A stretch of 64,000 nt of DNA from Mobiluncus curtisii subsp. curtisii ATCC 35241 (GTDB lineage: Bacteria > Actinomycetota > Actinomycetes > Actinomycetales > Actinomycetaceae), in assembly GCF_000146285.1 (NCBI RefSeq), contig NZ_GL385912.1, positions 658,112 to 722,111 on the forward strand, read 5' to 3'. Of the stretch, positions 8,211-16,929 are shown in pieces (the first letter of the stretch is position 1; every line of letters starts with the position of its first letter). The notes below the pieces were generated by a model. It worked only from the letters and a program-made list of their open reading frames with translations, was not told the DNA's origin and did no database searches. The position numbers and the translations under genes are program-made.

Positions 8211-9863
8211 ATGGTGATGATGGAGCGGGTGACCCCGCCACCCCAGAGAGCAGGGACACGAAAGGTCGCGGCGTATGCCCGGATTTCGATGGAAACCGAC
8301 CGGACCCCGAAATCACTGTCGGCACAGATCTCCCACTACTCCGAACTGATCCAATCGACACCCGGCTGGGAGTATGCCGGCGTGTTCGCCGACTCCGGCA
8401 TCTCGGGCACCACCACCAACCGACCCCAATTCCAGTCCATGCTCGACTGTGCCCGCACCGGAGAGATCGACCTGATCCTCACAAAGTCAATCTCTCGGTT
8501 CGCCCGCAACACCGTCGACCTGTTGGAAACCATCCGCGAGTTGAAAACCCTCGGCGTGGAAGTCAGGTTCGAAAAGGAGAACATCTCCACGTTCTCCGCC
8601 GACGGGGAACTCGTGCTCACCCTGCTCGCCTCCTTCGCGCAAGCCGAATCCGAGCAGATCAGCCAGAACGTGAAATGGCGGGTGCGCAAAGGCTTCGAGC
8701 AAGGCAAAGCCAACGGCTTCCACCTCTACGGCTACACAGACTCCGCCGACGCCACCGATGTGGAGATCGTCGAGGCCGAGGCCGAGGTGGTGCGTCTGGT
8801 CTACCGCAACTACCTAGCCAACATTTCCTGCGAACAAACCGCCGCTCAACTCGAGGCTGACGGTGTGCGCTCGCGCGCCGGTGAGCCCATCAGGCCTGAA
8901 ACATTGCGTTCGTGGCTGCGCATGGAAACCTACACCGGAACCCTCACCTTGGGCAGATGGGTCAAAGGACGACTGGGAGAACACTCCAAACCCAACACCG
9001 GTGAAGCCGACATGTACCGGGTCGAAAATGCCATCCCAGCGATCATCGACCACGAGACCTTCCAAGCCGTCCAGGAAGAACGCACCCGCAGACGCTCCCT
9101 CGGCGCACGAGCAAATAAAGCGATCCCCACGACTACTTTCACCCACATGGTGTACTGCCTAGCATGCGAGAAGTACTACCGTTCCTCGGTCAATGTTGCC
9201 TATGACGGGTCGCGCCGACGTAAATGGGTGTGCGCGACGAACCGAGAAAAAGGGCACGGATGCGCCTCTAAACGCATCCCGCAACCCTCACTCGAACAAG
9301 TCGTCTGCGAAGCCCTCAACCTCGAAGCCTTCAACGAGGACGTGTTCGCCAAGCTGGTCCAGCGCATCGATGTTCCCGATTCGGACACCGCAATCGTGGT
9401 CTTGAAAAACGGCACCACCTCCACGCACACGCTGCATTACCCGTCGTATCGCAAAGACCACTGGAACACTCCCGGCTACAGAGAACGCCACAGCCAAAAA
9501 CTACGCGCATACTGGGCAAACCTCACCGATGAAGAGCGCGCCACCATCAGTAAGCAGCGCTCCAAAACCAGGCAAGCAGAACCCGCCGAAAAGAAAACCT
9601 CACGGTCAAACAGGGCGAAGGCTGCATGGACGCCCGAGCGTCGCGCACGACAATCCGAGATCGCGAAACGGGTCAACGCCCAGCTGGGAGAAGAAGGCCG
9701 CCGGGAACGCTCACGCAAAGCCCAGCAAGCCATCGCTGCTGATCCTTCCGTGGCTGAGCGCAAACGACGGAAAATGCTCGACCACTGGGCCAATCCCGAC
9801 TATCGCGCCTCAACCACAGAGGCGATGAAAGGCTCCAGGCGCACAACCAAGGTAGGAGAATAA
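8211..9863 (+). CDS. large serine recombinase 1 with repeated basic C-terminal tail
   Basis: 550 residues; ATG 8211 is preceded by AAGGAAAAG. The N-terminal resolvase domain has KVAAYARISMETD, Ser in ARIS being the catalytic nucleophile, plus ISRFARNTVDLLETIRELK. The Recombinase domain spans about residues 170-300, and a zinc ribbon is marked by CLACEKYY and later CATNREKGHGC. Instead of the usual coiled-coil end, residues ~410-550 are Lys/Arg-rich with repeated YRxxHWxxPxYR and AxWxxxxRARxSxxxxK units resembling NUMOD3-type DNA-binding modules. It presumably integrates/excises the prophage with its neighbour, 3 bp downstream. Confidence 0.9.
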   Translation: MVMMERVTPPPQRAGTRKVAAYARISMETDRTPKSLSAQISHYSELIQSTPGWEYAGVFADSGISGTTTNRPQFQSMLDCARTGEIDLILTKSISRFARNTVDLLETIRELKTLGVEVRFEKENISTFSADGELVLTLLASFAQAESEQISQNVKWRVRKGFEQGKANGFHLYGYTDSADATDVEIVEAEAEVVRLVYRNYLANISCEQTAAQLEADGVRSRAGEPIRPETLRSWLRMETYTGTLTLGRWVKGRLGEHSKPNTGEADMYRVENAIPAIIDHETFQAVQEERTRRRSLGARANKAIPTTTFTHMVYCLACEKYYRSSVNVAYDGSRRRKWVCATNREKGHGCASKRIPQPSLEQVVCEALNLEAFNEDVFAKLVQRIDVPDSDTAIVVLKNGTTSTHTLHYPSYRKDHWNTPGYRERHSQKLRAYWANLTDEERATISKQRSKTRQAEPAEKKTSRSNRAKAAWTPERRARQSEIAKRVNAQLGEEGRRERSRKAQQAIAADPSVAERKRRKMLDHWANPDYRASTTEAMKGSRRTTKVGE

Positions 9864-9866
9864 GAC

Positions 9867-11444
9867 GTGGTACGAACGATCACCACGATCCCAGCAACCC
9901 GCAAGCTCTACAGCGGAGCCAGCCTGAACGCACCAGCGATCAAACGCGTCGCAGGCTACGCTCGCGTGTCCACCGACCACGAAGACCAGGTCACCTCCTA
10001 TGCGGCGCAAGTCGATTACTACACCCGCTACATCACCGAACACGCTGGCTGGAAGCTCGCCGGGATCTACACCGACGAAGGCATCACCGGCACCTCCACC
10101 AAACGCCGCGTCGGATTCCAAACCATGATCGCCGACGCACTCGCGGGCAAGATCGACCTCATCATCACCAAGTCCGTCTCTCGGTTCGCCCGCAATACCG
10201 TCGACTCGCTCACCACCGTGCGCCAGTTGAAGGACGCCGGAGTGGAGGTGTACTTCGAAAAGGAGAACATCTGGACATTCGACGCCAAAGGCGAGTTGCT
10301 GATTACGATCATGAGCTCGCTCGCGCAGGAGGAAGCCCGTTCCATTTCCGAGAACGTCACGTGGGGGCACCGGAAACGGTTCGCGGATGGGAAAGTGACC
10401 GTTCCATTCAGCCGGTTCCTCGGCTACGACCGGGGTGAGGACGGCAACCTCGTCATCAACGAGGAACAAGCCAAGCTCGTGCGCTACATCTACACCCTCT
10501 ACCTCGACGGCGGCTCCCTCACGGGAATCGCCAAACAACTCCAAGCAGAGGGACACAAGACCGCGTCCGGGAACCCGAACTGGTCAGCCCGCCAGGTGCG
10601 CAGCATCCTCACCAACGAGAAATACAAAGGTGACGCGCTGCTGCAGAAGTCCTACATCGCCGACTTCCTCACCAAGAAGCTGGTCAAGAACGAAGGCGAA
10701 GTACCCCAGTACTACGTCACCGGCAACCATGAGCCGATCATCGCCCCAGCCGTGTGGGACTTCGTCCAAGCAGAACTGACTGCCCCCGCCACGGGCAGGC
10801 GCTCCACATCCCGGCAGCGGACGTTCTCGGGCAAGATCAGGTGCGGGCAATGCGGCGCCTGGTACGGGTCGAAAACCTGGCATGCAGGCTCGAAATACGA
10901 GAAACGCATCTGGCGGTGCAACCACAAATACGCAGGCCGCATCCCATGCGCCACGCCGCACGTCAGTGACGAGCAGATCACAACAGCGTTCCTCGACGCC
11001 GTCCACCACCTCCTCGCCAACCGGGACCAGGTCGACGAGCTGGTCGACAAGGCCGTGCGCGCCGAGCTCGACACCACCGACCTGCACATCGAAGCCGACC
11101 AACTCTTCGCCCGTGTCGGTGCCGCCGCCGAAGCGATCGACGCGCTGATCGCCCGCAACGCCCGCGTCGCCCAAGACCAGACTGAATACCAGCGCCGCTT
11201 CGACAAACTCAACACCGAACATGCCCGGCTACTCGCCGACTACGACAAACTCCTAACCCAGATTAGCGACCTTGAGAGCCGGCAAGCCGCCTACCGCCAC
11301 TACCGGGAAGAACTCGACAAACTCGACATCGACCACATCGAGTTCACCCCATACCTATGGCACACCCTCCTCGACCACGCCGAAATGGGAACCGCCGGCG
11401 CAATCATGTTCACGTTCAGGGACGGGACGACCACGCACTGCTGA
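9867..11444 (+). CDS. large serine recombinase 2
   Basis: 525 residues, GTG start 3 bp after the first recombinase stop, with GGTAGGAG upstream. Catalytic Ser in GYARVSTDHEDQ; other resolvase-core signatures are TDEGITGTS and KSVSRFARNTVDS. The central Recombinase domain includes SARQVRSILTNEKYKGDAL. The zinc ribbon is CGQCGAWYGSKTW with WRCNHKYAGRIPC, followed by a long coiled coil (about residues 390-480, LFARVGAAAEAIDALI to RQAAYRHYREEL), the usual recombinase coiled-coil motif. The pair may work as a two-subunit integrase, comparable in layout to CcrA/CcrB, but which one acts on attP is not decidable here. Confidence 0.92.
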   Translation: MVRTITTIPATRKLYSGASLNAPAIKRVAGYARVSTDHEDQVTSYAAQVDYYTRYITEHAGWKLAGIYTDEGITGTSTKRRVGFQTMIADALAGKIDLIITKSVSRFARNTVDSLTTVRQLKDAGVEVYFEKENIWTFDAKGELLITIMSSLAQEEARSISENVTWGHRKRFADGKVTVPFSRFLGYDRGEDGNLVINEEQAKLVRYIYTLYLDGGSLTGIAKQLQAEGHKTASGNPNWSARQVRSILTNEKYKGDALLQKSYIADFLTKKLVKNEGEVPQYYVTGNHEPIIAPAVWDFVQAELTAPATGRRSTSRQRTFSGKIRCGQCGAWYGSKTWHAGSKYEKRIWRCNHKYAGRIPCATPHVSDEQITTAFLDAVHHLLANRDQVDELVDKAVRAELDTTDLHIEADQLFARVGAAAEAIDALIARNARVAQDQTEYQRRFDKLNTEHARLLADYDKLLTQISDLESRQAAYRHYREELDKLDIDHIEFTPYLWHTLLDHAEMGTAGAIMFTFRDGTTTHC

Positions 11445-11449
11445 GAACT

Positions 11450-11476
11450 CGGCTCGATCCTCTGGGGAACGAGCCG
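11450..11476. other. inverted repeat between convergent genes
   Basis: CGGCTCG (11450-11456) and CGAGCCG (11470-11476) are perfectly inverted with a 13-nt loop, between the recombinase stop (11444) and the AlbA_2 gene stop (11479). It could end both transcripts. No U-run is present. Confidence 0.35.
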
Positions 11477-11478
11477 GA

Positions 11479-12753
11479 CTACGGGGCTAACTCTTGCTCG
11501 TGATCTTTTGGCTCGGCCATGATCTTCAGAAATTGAACCCCGCCCTGGTTAATGAGATCGCGCGCAAGATCGTTCACATGAGGGAGCATCTCTAGGGGCG
11601 CGGCGAGCGGGTCAAATTCGACAGTGACAGGTTGGAACATCGAAATGGGTTCTGCATACTCTTCCGACAGGAGAAGGTTTGTTCTGCCCTCCGTGGTTCG
11701 GATGCAGATTGGTTCATCGCTGGCACCAACAAGTCCAGCTCGGATTCTGAACCCTCCGTTGGCTTGGCGTTCCTCAGCATGCCCTCGAAGCAGTGTGATG
11801 AAGCTGATGACCGCCGACTCAACGTCCCGAGACATGCAGTGGTTTGGTAGCCCCACCGGGTAATAGGGTTTGGCACCTTCGCCATCCGAAAGGTTGCCGA
11901 GCCTGTATGCCGCAAGGACAGTGGAATCGTCGTATAGATAAGTCCGATACTGAGCGCGCTCATCCGGGTAGCTACGAACAATCCATTGACGCATGCCGAT
12001 CTTTACCTGCCCTCGCTCCCACGTGCGAGGCTGGTTCTGGCCGAACACCAACTCGGGGATAGGTTGCCGAGTGGTGAGCTGGTAGATGGTCTCTTGTGTG
12101 GGAGACTTTGCGTGCATCGTAGGTTGCAGAGGTAGGGCGGCAATTGCGATAAACACACCGTCGCCTGGCGTCAAAGCCTGTGATGCACGCACGAACTTTT
12201 CTTGAAGGTTTCGTTCTTGATCATCGGCGTATTGAAAACGTTCGCGGAACCCACGTTCTATTTCGCGGTCGCTCATGAATACCGTGTGCGGACCATTACG
12301 ACGCGGTGCGATGAACGCATCGTCGCCTTTTCGGGCGAAGTGAGGGGCGTCCGGCGAGTCGGGAACTCGCATAGCTACCACATTGCCACTCTCCGTGGCG
12401 AGGGCGTGGAACTCCAGCCCCAGGACAGGTGGGCCGATCTTTGCGTATGCAACCCGCAGAATTCGCTGCTGGATGTCAGCGGACCAGGGCACCGGCGTGA
12501 GTTCAGATGCAGCGTTGCGCTCTCCGTCTTCGGCAACCCCGAAAACGATCCAGCCACCACCGCTATTTGCCATAGCGGCGATGTCCTTCGCGGCTTCCTC
12601 GTCCCATTTGGGCTTCCTAGGATCGTAGAGCTGCTGCTTCCAGTCGAGATCGACGCTCTCCTCAACCCCGCTCTTAATTGCTTGTTCGATGAGGGGGAGC
12701 GAGAATTCACCAGACGGAAGGCCCAATGCACGGTGGATCGGCGAAAATACCAT
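11479..12753 (-). CDS. AlbA_2 / Schlafen-like ATP-binding-domain protein
   Basis: 424 residues on the minus strand. Two ATGs compete; the second (12753) has AGGAGG 7 nt upstream whereas the first (12759) is only 1 nt from it. Residues ~15-130 match the AlbA_2 (divergent AAA-4/Schlafen-core) domain: VEESVDLDWKQQ, DIAAMANSGGGWIVFGVAED and a following beta-rich part. The remaining 290 residues are unassigned. Proteins with this domain act as regulators or in nucleic-acid-related defence. Its place between the integrase pair and the presumed right attachment site marks it as prophage cargo, possibly superinfection exclusion; that role is inference. Confidence 0.7.
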   Translation of the reverse strand: MVFSPIHRALGLPSGEFSLPLIEQAIKSGVEESVDLDWKQQLYDPRKPKWDEEAAKDIAAMANSGGGWIVFGVAEDGERNAASELTPVPWSADIQQRILRVAYAKIGPPVLGLEFHALATESGNVVAMRVPDSPDAPHFARKGDDAFIAPRRNGPHTVFMSDREIERGFRERFQYADDQERNLQEKFVRASQALTPGDGVFIAIAALPLQPTMHAKSPTQETIYQLTTRQPIPELVFGQNQPRTWERGQVKIGMRQWIVRSYPDERAQYRTYLYDDSTVLAAYRLGNLSDGEGAKPYYPVGLPNHCMSRDVESAVISFITLLRGHAEERQANGGFRIRAGLVGASDEPICIRTTEGRTNLLLSEEYAEPISMFQPVTVEFDPLAAPLEMLPHVNDLARDLINQGGVQFLKIMAEPKDHEQELAP

Positions 12754-12836
12754 ACTCATCCCTCCTGATCACGTGGCCGACGGCGCTGGAAGGTGCGACC
12801 GTGTGGGATGAACCAATCATCTCTCATTTGAACCAC

Positions 12837-13955
12837 TCACGCAGCCAACGCGAGTGTGCCGCCATTTTGTATCCAAGTCGGGTTGAAAGCTTCAAGCACA
12901 ACATCGTCAATTTTAATATCCAAAAGCTCACACATTAGATCTGTAATATGACGGGGTGTCAAAATGATACCGAGAGTCTGACCGTCACCGCCTGAATAGC
13001 TCATAAACTCGCCATAAAAGCGCCCTATGAAATCCTCTGAGGTTTTCTGGTACTTGATATTTTTGAAGACGCGCTCATAAAGGAACTCCGTGTAAAATCT
13101 TAACGGCGTCTTCTTGCCTAACGCGTCGTTTTTTTCGTTAAGCCTGAAACTAGTCTTTAGGATAGAAAACTCAGAAAGTAGTTTGTCCTTCTTTGCATCC
13201 GGCCCCACGTTGGAGCGGGTCAGACGTGTACGAATAGCCCTTATCAGCTTATCACCATCCCGATTGTCTGAAACCTCGTCACCCTTTAAAGAGTCAATAC
13301 TGAATCCACCAAACTCGATTTCGTCAAGAGCTAGTAGAATACCGGCTACAACAAGTGGCTTGTCCTGGTCTTTAAGCGTACCGTACGTACGAAGGTATTC
13401 ATGCAGCTCCGCTGCATCTTTGAGAATCTGTTCTGTAGTCTTCTCGACATCTGTTGCCTCTTCAAGCACATATCGCGTATAATATTCTCTAATGTTCTGT
13501 GATGAGAACGATACGAACGACTCGATGTCTGGCAATTGCTTGTATCCCTCGCGGTCATCTACCCAAAGCGGGGTGATTATATGGTGCTTCTCGTCTCCGG
13601 AAATGCCTAATGCGAACACTTTCTTAAACGAGCTGTTTTGCGCAATGCGTTTACCATAGAAAAACGCACCATTCACAGCGTAGTCTGTGATTGCCTTCGA
13701 ATCCGTAGCGATAACACCATCGTCAGTAAGGCTCATATGCTTGCCAGTATCTGCCTTATCTTCGATGACTAGGACGAAATCCTCAACCACAGCCACATAT
13801 TCGGGAAATCCGACCCTACCAGTTCCTCGCTTCGATGCACTTTTAAGTGCCTCTTTAATTCCCTTAATTTCACTACCCTGTGGTTCGTATTCAATCCCGC
13901 ACTCGTCGAGCTGCGAAGCAACCCACAAATCAAGCTTAGCTTCTTTCTTTGCCAT
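12837..13955 (-). pseudogene. Type IIG-like restriction-modification enzyme, 3' truncated at the prophage edge
   Basis: 372 codons remain. The N-terminal part has a PD-(D/E)xK-like nuclease pattern (FPEYVAVVEDFVLVIEDKAD, about residues 48-67), followed by a helical region and then the start of an N6-adenine methyltransferase: TLGIILTPRHITDLMCELL is motif X. The sequence breaks right after IKIDDVVLE, where motif I (DPxCGTGGF-like) is expected, and continues with an unrelated tail, NPTWIQNGGTLALAA. Base composition is clearly lower in GC than the phage side. Start ATG has AAGGGGAT upstream. Likely nonfunctional as methylase; whether the nuclease part is expressed is unknown. Confidence 0.7.
12870..12900. 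other. putative prophage right attachment junction
   Basis: On the minus strand the restriction-modification reading frame is family-like up to GATGTTGTGCTTGA (ending about 12893) and unlike the family just beyond. This is also where base composition changes from AT-rich (host side, right) to GC-rich (phage side, left). Large serine recombinases lie 1.4 kb inside. The exact 2-bp crossover cannot be determined without the left end. Confidence 0.4.
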
Positions 13956-14440
13956 TTATCCCCTTACTTCCTTACCTAACATTCATGGTTCACAATGCGC
14001 CCTGCGACGATGGAACGGAAGAACACGCTGAGCCTTAGCACGAACAGCTTCCAACCACCATCTAGTGCTCCTTTTTTCTTTTCATCATAGAAAAACGAGA
14101 TAGCAGCATAACCCTATCTTCGGCAGATTAATATGCTAAGGCTTATGCTTGTCTCACTTCATGCTCTCACCGCAACAGCGCAAAGCCGTCTAGCCTCGCC
14201 GCCGTACTCGATTTCTTCCGAGTCAGATTTGAATCATTTTAGAGACTCGCGCAACAGTTCTACGATAGCCACAAATTTACGTTCTATGGGAACCACACTC
14301 CTCTCTCACTCGCGACCCCCTGCCAGGCCCCAAGAACTACATTGGATGGCTTTTGCCTGCCTTGGGTCACCTTTTGATTCACTCCCTGTTTAGTATCCAA
14401 TTTCCTGCAATGACTACAGATTTGCGACCCCTACGGTGTT
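13956..14440. other. intergenic region without recognisable gene
   Basis: About 485 bp between the start of the restriction-modification remnant and the end of the rhuM-like gene. It is AT-richer than the surroundings. Short open frames exist but have no ribosome site or protein-like composition. It should contain the promoter of the restriction-modification gene near 13960-14000; I see no RNA gene in it. Confidence 0.4.
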
Positions 14441-15520
14441 TCATCTCGCCTCGTCAAGGCGTTCGCATGCCTCCAGGGCTTTGGCAGCGAACTTGTCGAA
14501 GTCGGACTGATAGCTGGCGTCTTGGATGACGCGGTATTTCTTTAGTTCATCTTTGGCGGTCTGCTCAGCGATTTTTTGAGATACTTTCCCGGCATTTGCC
14601 AATAGTTCTCGGCTATCGAGGGTGAGGACTTGATCCAGGAATTCCGCCCACTGTTCCATGGTGGTCGGAATCTGTCGTTTCGCCCGTGATTCCGCGAGAT
14701 TTAGATAGGCCTCCACGATTCGCCCCAGGTCGGATAACTCCTCTTTGGTGAGGTAGTTCTTGGCGACAGTCGCGTCACTGGTCAGCACTTTCCCATCCGG
14801 CGAGTTCTTCCAGGTTTTCAGCCCCATGTGCGGCTTAGCGGCATCGGCGCGCTCCGCGATGAGCTCGGCAGCGGTATGCCCGTGCACAGCGTAATGCAGC
14901 TTATTTTGCACAGTGGCAAAGAACGTCTTGGTAGTGGGGACAGCGGGATTGTAATCTACAGCAGTGGCGTAAATGTCAGTAATCTTTTGGTAAAACCGGC
15001 GTTCGGAAAGCCGAATCTCGCGGACTTCTTCGAGCAGTTCCTCGAAATAGTCCTGTCCCAAGACTTCGCCCGATTCCATGCGGGCACGATCAATGACATA
15101 TCCGCGCAGGGTAAAGTCGCGCAGAATCCCGGTGGCCCACTGGCGGAACTGAGTGGCGCGAATGGAATTCACGCGGTAGCCCACCGAGATAATCGCGTCC
15201 AGGTTGTAGTGCTGAATCTGCCGCGCGACCTGGCGAGAGCCTTCTTGGCGAACTATTGGAAAAATTCCAATAGTTGCTTCTTCGGTCAGTTCTTTAGACT
15301 CAAAAATCTGTTGCAGATGGTAGTTAATAGTGCTCACATCCACATCAAACAGCTGTGCCATCAGCTTTTGCGTCAGCCAAATCGTGCCGTCTTGGTAACG
15401 CACTTCAATGCCCTCGCCCGCCTCAACCGTGAAGACCAGGAACTGCCCGGAATCATGCTTTATCATTGTCTGAAACTCGGCGTTTCCCAAGCTCGTTTGA
15501 AGTTTAGTCGTCTGCACCAT
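14441..15520 (-). CDS. RhuM-family (virulence protein) homologue
   Basis: 359 residues. Residues ~40-150 carry the typical RhuM core: VRYQDGTIWLTQKLMAQLF, STINYHLQQIF, then HYNLDAIISVGYRVNS and ATQFRQWATGILRDF. The remainder is helical (REIRLSERRFYQKITDIYATA, and a C-terminal segment around LAESRAKRQIPTTMEQWAEF). RhuM, first named from a Salmonella pathogenicity island, is common in genomic islands and beside restriction systems; its biochemical role is not established. The ATG at 15520 follows GAGAAGCGCG. It is flanked by accessory genes here, consistent with island cargo. Confidence 0.85.
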   Translation of the reverse strand: MVQTTKLQTSLGNAEFQTMIKHDSGQFLVFTVEAGEGIEVRYQDGTIWLTQKLMAQLFDVDVSTINYHLQQIFESKELTEEATIGIFPIVRQEGSRQVARQIQHYNLDAIISVGYRVNSIRATQFRQWATGILRDFTLRGYVIDRARMESGEVLGQDYFEELLEEVREIRLSERRFYQKITDIYATAVDYNPAVPTTKTFFATVQNKLHYAVHGHTAAELIAERADAAKPHMGLKTWKNSPDGKVLTSDATVAKNYLTKEELSDLGRIVEAYLNLAESRAKRQIPTTMEQWAEFLDQVLTLDSRELLANAGKVSQKIAEQTAKDELKKYRVIQDASYQSDFDKFAAKALEACERLDEAR

Positions 15521-15709
15521 CGCGCTTCTCTCGGTCGTTCTTTGGTGGGGTTTTCCGCACTCAACGCATCACTCATGAGTCTAAACCAAACCCCTCACAC
15601 AAAAAGAGACCCTCTTAACCCGAACGGCAGCTACAAGAAGTGATCCGCAGCAGGTTTGCGCATGATTAGAATTAAAACCCGCATTGAATAGCGCAACGGA
15701 GGGGCAACG

Positions 15710-16201
15710 ATGGTCTTACAAATTGTCTTAGAAGGGCTCGTTTTGGGCGCGCTACTGGTTCTGGTCTGCGTCGTCGGCATCCGCAAAAGCCCGGTGGATA
15801 TGGTGTATCTTTACCCTCCCAAAGTGCGGGAACGGTGCGTGAAGTTGGGACTGACCACGCCCGAGAGAATCAAGCGCGACCGCGTGATTTTCAACGCAAC
15901 CTGTATTCCCGGCTACATCATTTACGCGCTGGTCTGCGTTTATGCAATCAACGGCGCCAGAGGGTTTCTGGCAGGATTCTGGCAGATAGCGGCAATATTG
16001 TTCATCATGGGCCTCATCGACCGTTTCTTTATCGATGAATACTGGGTGGGGCGTACCGATGCGTGGGTCATCCCCGGTACGGAGGATTTGAAGCCCTACA
16101 TTAGCGCCCGCGACAAGTGCAAAAAGTGGCTGCTCAGCACGGTATGGGTAGTGTTTTTGGCGTCTGTCCTGTCCGGTATCGCCACACTCTTCACTCGCTG
16201 A
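15710..16201 (+). CDS. small integral membrane protein, unknown
   Basis: 163 residues from ATG 15710, with CGGAGGGG upstream. Four hydrophobic segments are visible at about residues 5-23, 66-84, 88-106 and 137-157. Soluble parts include KSPVDMVYLYPPKVRERC near the N-terminus and DEYWVGRTDAW between segments 3 and 4. I do not recognise the family. It stands alone, divergent from the rhuM-like gene. Confidence 0.6.
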   Translation: MVLQIVLEGLVLGALLVLVCVVGIRKSPVDMVYLYPPKVRERCVKLGLTTPERIKRDRVIFNATCIPGYIIYALVCVYAINGARGFLAGFWQIAAILFIMGLIDRFFIDEYWVGRTDAWVIPGTEDLKPYISARDKCKKWLLSTVWVVFLASVLSGIATLFTR

Positions 16202-16323
16202 AGCGGGGACCACACAGAACACCGAGAAAACCGTCGCGTACCTTTAATCGAATGTTGGCGACAAAATGGTCTCGCCAAACCAGCACAACATTTGATGATT
16301 GATGACGTGGTTCAGCTCGGGAT

Positions 16324-16695
16324 TTAGTGGTTGAGGACGAAGTTGGCGATCAGGGAGTCAATACGGCGGACATCAATTTTCTTGCCGAGTTTGATTTTGA
16401 TGTGTCCTGCACGTGTCCATAGTTCAACTTCAGAAGTTAAATCGAGAAGTTTTCCAGCGTTCTCGGTTGACCACATATTGATTACGCTATAAGGCAAGGA
16501 GTAAATCTCTACTTTCTTGCCTGTCATCCCCTGAGCATCTCGAACGATTAACCGCTTTGAAGTAAAGATTGCCGAATCTCTAAAGGTCTTAAATGCCGCA
16601 TAAGGCTGTTCTCCTTGAATAAGCAGTTCGCCTACATCGGCGGGAATCGGCACTTCTTCAATGAACATCCACTCAGTAATCGCAGCAGTCTCCAT
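16324..16695 (-). CDS. bacterial PH-domain protein
   Basis: 123 residues, ATG preceded by AAGGAGA. The sequence fits one bacterial pleckstrin-homology-like domain (bPH/YvbH type): LLIQGEQPYAAFKTFRDSAIFTSKRL, then a beta hairpin with RDAQGMTGKKVEIYSLPYS and a C-terminal helix RRIDSLIANFVL. The phrase F-T-S-K-R-L-I-V is a hallmark. Such proteins are small, soluble and widespread; function unknown. Single-gene unit with its own ribosome site. Confidence 0.75.
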   Translation of the reverse strand: METAAITEWMFIEEVPIPADVGELLIQGEQPYAAFKTFRDSAIFTSKRLIVRDAQGMTGKKVEIYSLPYSVINMWSTENAGKLLDLTSEVELWTRAGHIKIKLGKKIDVRRIDSLIANFVLNH

Positions 16696-16776
16696 CGGGC
16701 ATCTCCTTAGTGTAAAAAGTGCTATTTATCAACCTGCATTTTCTCATAATCACGCAGGTAAAGTAGGGTAAAAACC

Positions 16777-16866
16777 ATGGCTGAGGGTTTTGGTTTGAAG
16801 ATTGGTCTGGATGGCGAGCGGGAGTTCATGTGCGCGATTACGGATATTAACCGTAAACGGGGTTAG
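16777..16866 (+). pseudogene. N-terminal fragment of a phage tape-measure gene
   Basis: A 29-codon frame starting ATG 16777 reads MAEGFGLKIGLDGEREF then CAITDINRKRG and stops. This opening is that of Gram-positive phage tape-measure/tail proteins (G-L-K-I-G-x-D-G-E-x-E-F). With no continuation it is a relic of another prophage, separate from the one at the window start. Confidence 0.45.
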
Positions 16867-16895
16867 GGCTAGAACGGCACACCAGTGCCGATTTC
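16867..16895. repeat. short palindromic repeat, copy in the decayed region
   Basis: This 29-bp segment contains GGCAC ACCA GTGCC and matches 27494-27522 at 27 of 29 positions, where it fills the variable part of the larger structured repeat. It looks like a dispersed REP-type hairpin. Confidence 0.5.
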
Positions 16896-16929
16896 GATGT
16901 GGCGCGTAAGAGTATGAAGGGCTGCGGTG

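Noticed and set aside
14133-14393. 86-codon plus-strand frame in the gap before rhuM
   Set aside because: No ribosome site, Ser/Leu/Arg-rich shadow-like composition, no domain pattern.
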